A stretch of DNA of 64,000 bases from NCBI GenBank assembly GCA_009192285.1, contig WBVU01000009.1, forward strand, positions 248,001-312,000, given 5' to 3'. Below are positions 35,284 through 45,710 of this stretch, piece after piece. How positions within the stretch are numbered: the first letter of the stretch is position 1; each line of letters opens with the position of its first letter. A program made the position numbers and the translations under genes. This DNA comes from Morchella semilibera (taxonomy: Eukaryota; Ascomycota; Pezizomycetes; Pezizales; Morchellaceae). Under the pieces are notes generated by a model. That model did not search any database and was not told the origin of the DNA. It worked only from the letters and a program-made list of their open reading frames with translations.

Positions 35284-36657
35284 ATGTCTGGTATGTATAC
35301 CCCATGTCTCACCACCACAAGCCATAACATCAAAGCTAATACAAAGTAGCTACAGCTCGCCTAAACCAGATCACCAACCAGATTCTTCCAGGCACCACGT
35401 CTCCCCGTGATCGCCTCACAGAGAAGCATGCGGATGATGTTGTAATAACCTGTGCACTACGAACTGCCCTCTGCAAAGGAGGAAAAGGGTCCTTCAAAGA
35501 TACACCCGCTCAAGATCTCCTTGCAGGAGTTCTCAGGGGCCTTATCGAGCGTTCAGCAATCGATCCCAACCTCGTCGAAGATATCCATGTTGGATCTGTT
35601 CTCGCTCCTGGCGGTGGTGCGACAGAGTTCCGTGCTGCCAGCTTGGTGGCAGGATTCCCGGTACAGACTGCGGTGTATGGGTTGAACAGGCAGTGTGCGA
35701 GTGGGCTGCAGGCAGTCGTGAATGTGGCCAATGCGATTAAGTCGGGAATGATCGATATTGGTGTTGGTGCTGGGGTTGAGTCCATGAGCACCCAATATGG
35801 GTAATATTCTCTCGCCTCACGTATTCTTGCAAATCTCTAGCTAACAACCTCATAACAGCCCAGCTGCCGTGACTGAGTTCTCAGAGCTCCTTGAATCTCA
35901 CCCAGAGGCAAAGAACTGCAAAGTTCCCATGGGAGTTTTGTCCGAACAAATGGCCAAGGACCGCAAAATTCCACGCACAGCACAAGATGCTTTTGCTGCC
36001 GAGTCTTTCCAGAAGGCCGAAGCTGCCCAAAAGGCCGGTCTCTTTGACGAGGAGATATACCCTATCGAGGTCAACTTTGAAGACCCTAAGACCAACGAAG
36101 TCAAGCGTATTACCGTCTCCCGTGACGATGGAATCCGCCCTGGCATGACTGCTGAAGGCCTCTCCAAGATTCGCCCGGCCTTCGCCAAAGATGGGTCCAT
36201 CCATGCCGGAAACGCTTCACAAATCACCGACGGCGCTGCCGCAGTCCTCATGATGCGCAGGTCGACGGCCGAGAAGCTAGGGCAGAAGATTATTGGGAAG
36301 TTCGTGGCTGCTTCTATTGCTGGTGTCGAGCCACTATTGATGGGAGTTGGACCTTGGGCTGCTATCCCGAAGGTATTTGCAAAGACAGGAATCACAAAAG
36401 ATGATGTCGACATCTTTGAGATCAACGAGGCATTTGCGAGCCAGTGTTTATGGTGCGCGAATGAGCTTGGTTTGGACCCGAAGAAGATCAACCCCAAGGG
36501 AGGGGCTATCGCTTTCGGACATCCACTTGGGTGCACAGGCGCTAGACAGGTTAGTACCCTGTTGACGGAATTGAAGAGAACGGGTAAAAAGATTGGTGTT
36601 ACCAGTATGTGTATCGGGACGGGGATGGGGATGGCGAGTGTCATTGTCGCTGAATAG
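35284..36657 (+). CDS. POT1: Peroxisomal 3-ketoacyl-CoA thiolase, 3 exons, 418 aa
   Basis: Catalyses the last step of beta-oxidation, cleaving 3-ketoacyl-CoA with CoA to acetyl-CoA and a shortened acyl-CoA. Exons are 35284-35290 (only ATGTCTG), 35350-35800 and 35859-36657. Near the N-terminus RLNQITNQI fits a PTS2 peroxisomal signal (R-L-x5-Q-I). The nucleophilic Cys is in LNRQCASGLQA, the second active-site set in EINEAFASQ and FGHPLGCTGAR, and the C-terminal Cys in SMCIGTGMGMA. Length equals that of fungal peroxisomal thiolases. The seven-base first exon means splicing is needed to place the ATG. The inverted CCTCGG/CCGAGG pair upstream suggests induction by fatty acids. Confidence 0.96.
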
Positions 36658-38542
36658 GTACAAGGGGCCATTGTTCTTTTAGTTTAATTGTATATAGTTT
36701 TATTGTCGCTCCGGTTCTCTTTTGGCTAGCATATAAACGCACACTTGCTTCTTTCTGCTGTAACTCTTTAAACATTGACTCCCATTATGATAGTAGTGAA
36801 GTTCCATATTGGGAAGCCCTTTACCACGAGCGTGACCCTTACACGAGCTAAATCTCGTAGCTAAACCCTTTCCTATTTCTACTAAACCGAGCATCAACGA
36901 TCAACCTGGGTAACGATGAGATTCAATACCTTATGAAGGGGACTAGGAAGCTAGGTTGACACTCTTGTCCGAATTATTGACAATATAATCAAGCACACAA
37001 TCACTATGTAGGTCTGTCTGTACACAATATTGAGGAGGCTCTAGGAGGTATAAGGGGCCGAATCTTGACAGAACAAAGACCGAAACTATTGTTTTGTGCT
37101 TTTTTCACTTCAGAAAAGAAAAAAAAAAGGGCTGGGGCCACTAAACGTGTACCTTGGCCCAGGAGGCTCGTTCTAGTCTTGCCATGTTAATGAGACCCCA
37201 CTCTCACCTTATCCTTTTTTTTTTTTTTTAACCCATGTGAAATGGATATCCACGGGCTAATTGGATCATATATAATCACTCGCGATGGGCCGACCCTAGC
37301 CCTAGTAGGAAATACTCGGCGTGGGGGCTAACCATGAATTACTTACAAAAGCACAAAGTGACACACTTACATGCACATATACTTCTTACCCAAACAACTA
37401 CACACCATCGTGTATACGCCCACGTACCTCCACCGTACCGGCTCCAACCTAGCAGCTGGGGAACAGAAACCCCTCAATGTCTCGACACATGCACTGGGTA
37501 GAACTTAAACCCCGGGATAAGTGGTTCCTTTAGAATGTTTGTACAGCTTACTACTTAAACCACCCCCCCCCCCCGGGCTAACCCCACCCCCAAAAAAGGA
37601 AAAGAGAGGAAATTGACCACCCCCCCCCGGGGCTAACCCCACCCCCCCCCAAAAAAAAAAAGAGAGAAGATCGACCACCCCCCCCCCACAGCCCCATCTT
37701 CTACGTGCTATGTATGAGGCTATATCAGGACCTATAGTACCTACAGAGCAACCCATAACCCTCCCGCTTTGCCAGCAGGTGTAGTCGGCGGCGGGCTCAA
37801 CTAGAGTAGCCCCCCCACCTCCTCCGGTTTTGTTGGGTGCTGTGGTTGGGTTAGATAAAGACCATGATTGGCAGTCACATAAGAACTTACATACCCCCCA
37901 TGCTGTAGGAACGAACACGGCCCTCTTAGCATAACACATATGGGAAACCCCCCCCCCCCACACACACACTCACCTACACGCTGGGACCACCCGGAGGGGT
38001 CCCAGTAACCTGGGTATGTTGTCTTTCGTGCGAGTGATAATCCATGCAGTATCGAGTGATGGCCCATGCAAATTCCCTATTATATTGCTCCAGACACAGC
38101 TTAATCAATTGACTGGTGTAGCAAGGACCACAGATAGTGTATATTGTGAACACCAGCTTGGGAACTGTCTTGTTGCTGCAACTATAGTAGAGGGAAATGA
38201 GGACGGATGTCCTCTTTTCGTTCAATATAGCCCATACTATAGCACCTTCTGCTTCACAAATGGTATCCGCGAGACGCCCCTCTGTTTCAAGATTTCCTAC
38301 TCAGGTAAAACAGAAAGCCGCATATAGCCGGTACGAAGTATATATGTATTATTCATTTTTTCCCCCTTCAATCCCTATATATCTCTGAAAACGCTGCGAC
38401 ATGTCGACCTCCGTAAATTGCATATCAGAAAGGGAGAGAGAGAAACAAAAGGAGGTAAAGGTTCATAGCTACATGAACATGAGTATGAAACATATGGCAG
38501 TACAAGGCAGGAAATCTTCCATCACCGCCATTCTACCAAGGT
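36658..38542. other. Intergenic with C-rich tandem repeat
   Basis: Separates convergent 3' ends of the thiolase and the DNA glycosylase. It contains a C-rich tandem repeat (listed separately) and A/T tracts at about 37119-37130 and 37216-37229. No gene is supported, although a C/G-rich frame at 37969-37505 stays open by composition. Confidence 0.55.
37559..37690. repeat. C-rich tandem repeat, about 2.3 units of 57 bp
   Basis: Each unit has the form GACCAC, a run of 9-14 C, GGGCTAACCCCACCCCC, an A run, then AGAGAGRA. Units start at about 37559, 37615 and 37673 (partial). C-runs and A-runs differ in length between units, as expected from replication slippage. Confidence 0.7.
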
Positions 38543-40727
38543 CTATTCCTCCATTTTTACGCCTTCCTCCGGCTTTACATGGTCATCCTCAGTCTCAGCC
38601 TCATCTAAGGCTTCAGTCTTGTCCAGGGAAGCCTCAGCTTCATGATTATCCGCGGCCTTCAACTCATCACCGGCCTCAATTTCAGCATCAGCATCAGCAT
38701 CAGCCTCACTCTTGACTGGGCGAGCCCTTGGCTTGCGGATGCGCTTGACTAAATCCTCTAAGACACAAGATTCAAGCTCTCGGTCCTCACCGCCATTTTC
38801 GCCCTCAACGCCGGTGATGGGGACTTCGACGATGACTTCCTTCATCATTCCAGTCCCAATCCAAACCTTCTTAGTGCGCATCTTCGGCTTGGCTTCGGCC
38901 TCGGTATTCTCGTCGTCCAAGATAACCTCGGGCTTGTTCTTCTTGACACGCTTGATGATGGGCGTGGTGGGTAATTTTGGGAGGGCCTTCTCCGGCCCAG
39001 CTTTGCAGTGGGCACACATGCGGCCATGGCGAATCAGAAGGTTGTGGAGTGAGTATTTGAGGTTGTTTGGGATTCGGGCGTCAAGGTGATAATAAGTATC
39101 ATCGCGACTAGCAGTGGTGGGAACCCATCCAAGAAACTTGGAGATGCGCCAGACGTGAGTGTCGACAGGGAATTTGGGTCTGCGTAGGCCTAGATAAGGA
39201 ATATTAGGAGTTGTGTTGTAAGGAAGTAGGTAAAGAGGGGAGAAACACTTACAGAACAAGGCAACACAGGATGCGGTCTTTACACCAACTCCATTGAAGG
39301 CCATGAGTGTATTCATGGCTTCGTCATCAGTGCAAGTCTTTAAATGCTCGAGCGAGACATTGCCTTCGAGCTTTTCATCATCACTGACTTTGACACCTTT
39401 CTCTTCGAGATCGGCTCGGATCTTGGCCAGACTAGCGGCATAGACCCCGTCCAAAACAGCCTTGATGTTCTTGGCCTTGATATTTGCGAGACCTCCTGCC
39501 ATTATTGCATCCCTAACCTCCTCAAAACTTGAGAGACGGACCTTATCCCAATCAACACTACCAACGCCGATTTTCTTAGCCTTGGCGATGATCTGCTGGC
39601 CAGCTTCATAGTCCGAGACTTTGGAAAATTCAGAAGTATCAACCAGACCGTCATCATCGGTCACCAGCCCAAATCTATCAATGAGACCTTTGAAGGCCCT
39701 CGAAGAATTGAGGTTAGTGGTATTAGCAGACAACAAAGTCCTGATGAGGGCGTCAAGAACAGAAGGAACCTCGCCGCATCCAGAAACCTCGTTATCAGGT
39801 TCCGGAACCTCATCCGGCTGGTTAGCCGGGCCATGTGCAGCAGTCAATAGAGCAGCCACGTTGTAGCATTCTTGAGGGGTAGGGTTGACGAGCTCGGGAT
39901 AGAGTGTCACGCCTGAGGGGTACTTGAGCGACTTTGGCTTCTTTGGAGCTTTCTTTGGGGTCTTGCGCTTCAATTCATCGCTATTAACATCATCCTCGCC
40001 ATTAACTTTGACTTTTCTAGCTCTCTTTGAGGATTTCCTCTTTTTTCCCGCCACTTTGACCTTTTTGGCGGGTGGGGGAGGGGGAGGGGGGGGAGGAGGG
40101 TCTTCGTCCTCTGAAACTCCGGAAGCCTCAAGCTCTGGGTGCCCGTCATCGGAAAGCTCAGAGAGCTCAGAGGACATGGGGTCATCATATATGGCCAAAT
40201 TGTTCTGCTCAGCGAGCACAGGAAGAGGGGGCTCATCCTCATCACTAGCATCAGCGTGCCTCTGCAGGCTGAGCTGAGGAGGAGGGGCTTCATCCTTCAG
40301 CTGAAATAACGAGCGGTGTTAGTAATTTTTGGACCGCTGCAACAACCAAAAAAAACGAAAAAGAGACATGAAAGAAAGAAAAATTAATTGGGATTAATGA
40401 AAGTGAGGCACTCTCTGAGAGGAATCACTCATCAAGTAGAAACGCTGTCGAGACACCAATTCATCGAGAGAATCATGGATAAGGAAATTATTCACCATGA
40501 GAGGGATTCGGCAGGGGAAATTGGGCCACCAAGAAAAGGACCAATAAAGCAGAGAGATCCATAAGAGAAATAGAGTTTATCGAGGAAGTGAAACAAGAGG
40601 AGTGGAGGCATACGAGGAGCTGGGCACTCTTCATCTGAGCAGCCAACTTGCTTGATTTCCTGGAAGTAACGGGAGGATAACTATAAGAGGTTGTCGCTAC
40701 CCTAGGGCGAAGAAGACGAGTTGTCAT
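38543..40727 (-). CDS. HhH-GPD DNA glycosylase (endonuclease III-like), 3 exons, 602 aa
   Basis: Nuclear base-excision-repair enzyme of the HhH-GPD superfamily. Exons are 40727-40614, 40300-39253 and 39189-38543; the first intron is 313 bp, the second 63 bp. The N-terminal third is basic and disordered (KKVKVAGKKRKSSKRARKVK, a likely nuclear signal, after a poly-Pro run). The catalytic domain has VLDALIRTLLSANTTN, the hairpin AFNGVGVKTASCV with the lyase Lys, and FPVDTHVWRISKFLGW with the general-base Asp. The C-terminus is Glu/Ala/Asp-rich. Instead of the four-Cys iron-sulfur loop of Nth, only MCAHC is visible, so the cluster is probably absent. The second intron carries no stop and is divisible by three, so its retention would insert 21 residues between the two catalytic motifs. 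It is divergent from UTP6. Confidence 0.88.
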
Positions 40728-41107
40728 TTTCTATCCGTTCAAATCAGTCCAAAGCTGTTCTCCAGAGGGAGAGAGGGTGGGAGGATCACGGGGAGGGGCT
40801 TACTGCTAGTCTCTGACGAAACACGGTTATTTTCTCGATGAAAGAGAATAGAGACACGATGGAGTGAAGAATCGGGGAGCAGTAGTGGTGGAATGAAGAA
40901 GAAGAAAGAGCAGAGGAAGGCACAGTCACCATACTGCAGCATGGTGGGCCGTCTAGCGTTAGAGGGACCACTACCACTACTATTACTACTGCTGGGTGAG
41001 AACAGTATATAGTTTAATGGCTAGCAATGCACATTTAAACTTTGTATGTATGTGCCTGCAGCTGTCCAGATATTGTGTGATATCCTCTGCACAAGGGAAG
41101 GGAAGAC

Positions 41108-41139
<32 letters not shown>

Positions 41140-41507
41140 GAGACAGAGAACATAAAAAGACACATTGAATGGAGTAGACGTGCTGATATCACAAGAGGTC
41201 ACTCTAGAGTATGGGGACTGATCTATGACGTAGAGAGAATTCAAGCGAGTGAGACACCATGCTTGTCCAGTATCCATACATGTATCCACACATCCCCACA
41301 CACACCTTTTTATCATTCTTATCATCCCATTCATTCATGGGTTAGGTTTTCTGATAAGATGCCAATCTAATCTAGAGCTAAGCCCTGTTGGGGGCAAGCG
41401 TGGTTGGCATGCATATCACAAAAAAAAAGATTCTTGAGCCTCACTTCGATCTAAAACCTCAAAAACTTCATCACAACCTTTTAAAAATCATCAATCCCAA
41501 AAAGAAA
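40728..41507. promoter_or_regulatory. Divergent promoter region, glycosylase/UTP6
   Basis: 780 bp shared by two head-to-head genes. It contains a GA-rich microsatellite at about 41107-41150 and one TACATGTA near 41279. No defined factor sites are called. Confidence 0.5.
41107..41150 (+). repeat. GA microsatellite
   Basis: An almost pure AG dinucleotide run interrupted by ACAG and AGAC units. Confidence 0.85.
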
Positions 41508-42935
41508 ATGGCAGAAAAAGCTCGATATTATCTGGAGCAGTCTATCCCAGAACTCCAGGACCTGGAAAAGAAGAAGATCTTCACCAAAGTACCCCCCCCC
41601 CACTCTCCCCCCCCTCCAATTGCTCCTCACCAGAAAACTAACAACCACCCCCCCCCCCAGGAAGAGATCTCAGCAATCGCAAAGAAGCGCTCCGAGTTTG
41701 AACACCGCGTAAACTCCCCCGCCCCCAAACCATCCGACTTCACCCGCTACGCCGAATACGAGATGAACCTTGACGCCCTGCGGCGCAAGCGGCAGACCCG
41801 CCTCGGCATCAGCTCGCGCACGCACGCCGGCCAGCGCCGCATCTTCTTCATCCTCGACCGGGCCACGCGGCGCCTCCACGGCGACCTCGGCCTGTGGATG
41901 CAGTACATTGGCTACGCACGCAAGGAGCGCGCCAGCAAGGTGCTCGCAAAGGTCTTTGCCAGCGTGCTCAAGCTGCACCCGGCCAAGCCTGAGCTGTGGA
42001 TCTTTGCGGCGCGGCATGCGGTCGAGGAGAATGCGGACATGGTCGAGGCCCGCGGACACATGCAGCGCGGGCTGAGGTTCTGTAAAGGGAGTAGGGCACT
42101 GTGGATCGAGTATGCGAAGCTCGAGCTGATGTTTATCGCGAAGGTGCTGGCGAGACGGCGGTTGCTGGGTATTGATGGCGGGGGGAAGGAGGGGCAGGAG
42201 CAGGAGCAGGAGGAGGGGGGGATGGACCTGGACCACGATAAGGATGAGTTGAAGCTACCGAGCGTCAGCGCAGACGAGCTTAGCGGTCGCCCGCTGAAGG
42301 ATCACCTCGTGGACTCCGCGGCACTAGAGGACATCGACACGAATCCAGCACTCAACGGCGCCGTCGTCAGCGCCATCTTCGACGCGGCGATGAAGGAGTT
42401 CCCCGGCGACACGGCGTTCGTGAGCGAGTTCTGGGCGCTGGTGAAGGGCTTCGAGACGCTGCACTGCCGCGGGAAGCTGCTGGAGCGGGTGGTTGTGCAT
42501 GCGCTGGATGCGGCGCCGGGGGCGCCAGACATGCTGATGCTCAGTGTGGAGCTGCCGCTCGTGGGCGTCGAGGTGACGGATCCGATCTTTCCGGGCCGGG
42601 TCGGGACGGCGCTGGCGAACATGGCCGAGGCGCTGGCGAAGGCCGTGCCGAGGGCTGCGATGTATGAGAGGTTTGCGGGGTTCATGCTGGGGCTGTTGAG
42701 GGGTGGGAAGGAGATGGATGAGGGTGTCAAGACGGTCGTTTATAGTACTTTGACCAAGTACTATAAGGCGGCCGAGGGCGAGGGTGAGGCGTCGGCGGAG
42801 CTGTATCTGCTCTGGGTCGAGACGCTGGTAATGAGAAAGAGGAAGCCGGCGGCCGCGGAAGCCGCAAAGAGGGGACTCACAAGGCATAAAGGCCATGAAG
42901 GCCTGCTAAAGGCAAAGAAGAGGTTGCAGGCCTAG
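41508..42935 (+). CDS. UTP6: U3 snoRNA-associated protein 6 (SSU processome), 2 exons, 451 aa
   Basis: Nucleolar component of the UTP-B subcomplex of the small-subunit processome, needed for 18S rRNA maturation. The N-terminus MAEKARYYLEQSIPELQDLE is characteristic. It is followed by EEISAIAKKRSEFEHRVNSP, then HAT-type helical repeats (LGLWMQYIGYARKERASKVL, HPAKPELWIFAARHAVEENA, SRALWIEYAKLELMFIAKVL and SAELYLLWVETLVMRKRKPA). The 72-bp intron 41589-41660 runs from GTACC to a C-only tract and CAG. It has no stop and keeps frame, so retention would add a 24-residue Pro-rich insert. Exon 2 is strikingly GC-rich at third positions compared with flanking genes. An in-frame ATG at 41388 lies in the leader; the ATG at 41508 fits the family start. 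Confidence 0.93.
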   Translation: MAEKARYYLEQSIPELQDLEKKKIFTKVPPPHSPPPPIAPHQKTNNHPPPQEEISAIAKKRSEFEHRVNSPAPKPSDFTRYAEYEMNLDALRRKRQTRLGISSRTHAGQRRIFFILDRATRRLHGDLGLWMQYIGYARKERASKVLAKVFASVLKLHPAKPELWIFAARHAVEENADMVEARGHMQRGLRFCKGSRALWIEYAKLELMFIAKVLARRRLLGIDGGGKEGQEQEQEEGGMDLDHDKDELKLPSVSADELSGRPLKDHLVDSAALEDIDTNPALNGAVVSAIFDAAMKEFPGDTAFVSEFWALVKGFETLHCRGKLLERVVVHALDAAPGAPDMLMLSVELPLVGVEVTDPIFPGRVGTALANMAEALAKAVPRAAMYERFAGFMLGLLRGGKEMDEGVKTVVYSTLTKYYKAAEGEGEASAELYLLWVETLVMRKRKPAAAEAAKRGLTRHKGHEGLLKAKKRLQA

Positions 42936-43138
42936 AAGGAACTGTAAGATATACAAGTAGGCGTTAATGTAAAAAATAAAAAGCTGTTTCTATAGTCTTC
43001 TATTAAATAAATCTACTTTCTTTTCTTATTACTATTTTTTCTCCTGTCTTGGTTCGGAGGTGTCAATGATTAGCTACCACTTACAGCTGCAGCTACAATT
43101 TGAGTATCAATTGAGGTATCATTGACCCCCAATTGCTA

Positions 43139-44444
43139 CTACTCCTCACTCCTCCCCCATTCGGTCCTTCCCAAAACGCCCTCAATCCACTCTCCCAGAC
43201 CCTCCGGTGCGTCTTCAGACCTGCTGATATGGTCATTGATCACCCCGCCGTCAAACTTGAGGCCCACAAGTCCCTGCATGCACTTGAGCTGCGATTCCAC
43301 GCCCTCGACGATGCCCTTATTGGCCGTGATGCTGAACCTCGTGCCCTCTGGCGGCGGCGGCGGCGGAACACCTTCCACCACCGAGACAGCGCCTTCAGGG
43401 GGCGGCACCGAGAACGTGAGCTGCGGCGTCTGTCCGTACGTCCACTTGACCGACTATCCCGTGTGTTAGCACTACCACCACATACCATACCCGGGGGAGC
43501 CACAAGCACAAGAGACAAACCTTCAGCTCCTCCGCGCCCTTCCGGATCTCGGGCACCTCGAGGGCCTCCTCCTCGCTCACATAGCAGACACCGACCTCAC
43601 CCCCGAGCCCCTCCTCGTCCCCCATAGCCCTCTGCAGCAGCGCCGCACCCTGCACGCCCAAATACTCATGCGCCATCTCCGCCACCACCGCATCCACAAA
43701 GCGCTCCCTCCCCACGCCCACATTGGCCACGGGACTCCTGACACTCCCGACCCCGCGGCCACCGACCCACCCTGCGGCCGCACCGCGCAGATACCGGCCG
43801 ACGGCGCCCAGCTGCGTTTCCAGCAGCATCGTCCCGTGGTGGTAGCTCCGCGCCCGCGTGAGCTTGTACGCGCTGCCGCTGATCTTGCGCGTGCCCGCGG
43901 GGGTCTCGGCCTCCATCCTTGGCTGCTCCACACATGTCCCGGGGGGCAGCAGCACGATGTCGTGGCGCTTGTTGACCACCGCCTCTGCGACGCCGAGCTT
44001 GCGGAGGGCGCGCACGACGAGGATTGCGTGGCGGTCGCGGTCGAAGGCGGGGGTCGGCATGATGACGGAGTAGTTGATGTTTCCGAGGTCGTGGAAGACG
44101 GTGCCGCCGCCTGAGCGGCGGCGGAGGAGTGTTGGTGTCGGGGTGGCGCCGGGGTGGGAGAGGAGTGGGAGGTTGGCTTCGAGCCAGGGGTTCTGGTTGC
44201 GGCCGATGACGATGGTGGGGGTGTTTGTGTAGAGGAGAAGAAGGGTCGTGGATGGTGAGGAGGTGGTCAGGAGGTGGTGCTCGAGGGAGAGGTTGGTGGT
44301 GGGGGAGTGGGTGGTGGAGAGGTAGATCTGAAGACGAGTGGAGGAGGTGCTGAGGTCGTGGAGAGTGCTGAGGGGGCGGGAATGACGAGGAGAAGTGATG
44401 ATGCGTGGGAAAGACAGTAGACGGAGGCCTCGTGAGGGGGACAT
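43139..44444 (-). CDS. AIM22: Mitochondrial lipoate-protein ligase A, 2 exons, 412 aa
   Basis: Attaches lipoate to mitochondrial acceptor proteins such as GcvH and the 2-oxoacid dehydrogenase E2 subunits. Exons 44444-43521 and 43453-43139 are split by a 67-bp phase-0 intron. The N-terminus (MSPSRGLRLLSFPRIITSPR) is a good mitochondrial presequence. LplA motifs are present: PTIVIGRNQNPWLEAN, LLRRRSGGGTVFHDLGNINY, NKRHDIVLL, and GTRKISGSAYKLTRARSYHHG with the catalytic Lys. Exon 2 carries KWTYGQTPQLTF, typical of the accessory domain. Strong G/C bias at third positions makes all six frames look open. The 3' end faces that of UTP6, 203 bp away. Confidence 0.93.
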
Positions 44445-45710
44445 TTCTTTGTAGATTGTGGATTTGGGGATTTGGGACTGAAGTGGATGATGAGATGAAG
44501 TGGAGATGGAGGTGAAGATGGAGTATGTATTTAGACTAATATTAATATTACTCGGGTTTCAGAGGTCAGATCAGAGCATCAATCACTCGGGGAAGACTTG
44601 TAGATTTACAGTTCCAGTTGAGGCCCCAATTAAACCCGTGAATTTAATTATATCAAGTACACAACGGAGATATCATGACCAACAACCTAAATCATCCCCT
44701 CCCCCTAAGGCCGTCTGGGTGCTTACCGCAAATCAAGTCTCTGGTCTTGAACTCTCCGATCAGACGAGCAACATAGATAGATAACAAGTATTCACTCAGT
44801 TGATTACTTAGTCGTGGCCTTGAAGCCTTGAACCCCAAAGGACATGAATACAAATTGAGTTGTGAGATACTTGTTGCATGTCGTTGGTCCGCGTCTAAAC
44901 AGCCGCCGCTGTTGCCGGGTAACAGTTTATGCATCGAGTGACCGCGCATGATTGTTGGGAGAGCTCGATTGGCATTCCTCACCTCCCCCATGCATACCGG
45001 AGACAGGGTGCGAAGGATCAAAATTGGGCGTCTTCTGAAAGTGTTCGATCGAGATTTGCTTTATTTTTTTCTTTCTTTCTTTTTCCTGCTGCACTGGTTC
45101 TGCTAGTTCCGCGGCTGCCTATGTGATCAATAACTACATATCTTTTGCTTTTTGTGGGGCATCATTTGCTGGGACTTGGGAGATGTGTATGATGGATGCC
45201 TGAAATTTGAAACCCGTTTGGTATATCTGGCATAGTTGCTTCCTCGCTGTTGCAGCTAATGACTAATTAGCCCAGGCCTATTGGTTGCTATGCAATATTC
45301 TCACATCCTCCAAACATCGTGGAAAGCTAGTAGATATTCACTTCTCATATTCGTATTTCCTCGTAAACTCATATCAACAGAGACGAAAAAACCCTCATGT
45401 CATCATGCAAAAACCCCAAAGAAATAAGGAAATACCGTTCCGTTAGCCCATCGATCCATCCAATATGCATACGACTTCCAAACAAAAAAAAAAGAAAAAG
45501 AAAAAGAAAAAAGAGAATGAACATATAATCCATCGCCAAGACCGTAAAGAAAAAAATGCATATGTACGCCCCCATCCTTAACAGCTAGAATTTTTTAAAC
45601 AAAGCCACACTCTCCCTTTTCTACCCCACGTACACAGTGAGCCCCCCCCCCCCCCCCATCTCCCCTTCTCTTGTGTGTTGTACCCACATATATGATCCCC
45701 CATCAATTGA
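44445..45710. other. Intergenic, no gene seen
   Basis: Promoter side of the lipoate ligase and 3' side of the MCU-like gene. It includes AAAG-rich tracts (45482-45515) and a C-tract (about 45642-45657). Confidence 0.55.

Noticed and set aside
35898-36671. 257-codon open frame on the minus strand opposite the thiolase
   Set aside because: It is a shadow of the thiolase coding frame with no family match.
37505-37969. 154-codon minus-strand frame covering the C-rich repeat
   Set aside because: Gly runs come directly from the tandem C tracts.
41670-42896. Long open frames antisense to UTP6
   Set aside because: They arise from extreme GC bias; the composition is repetitive (poly-Leu, poly-Arg) and no domain is seen.
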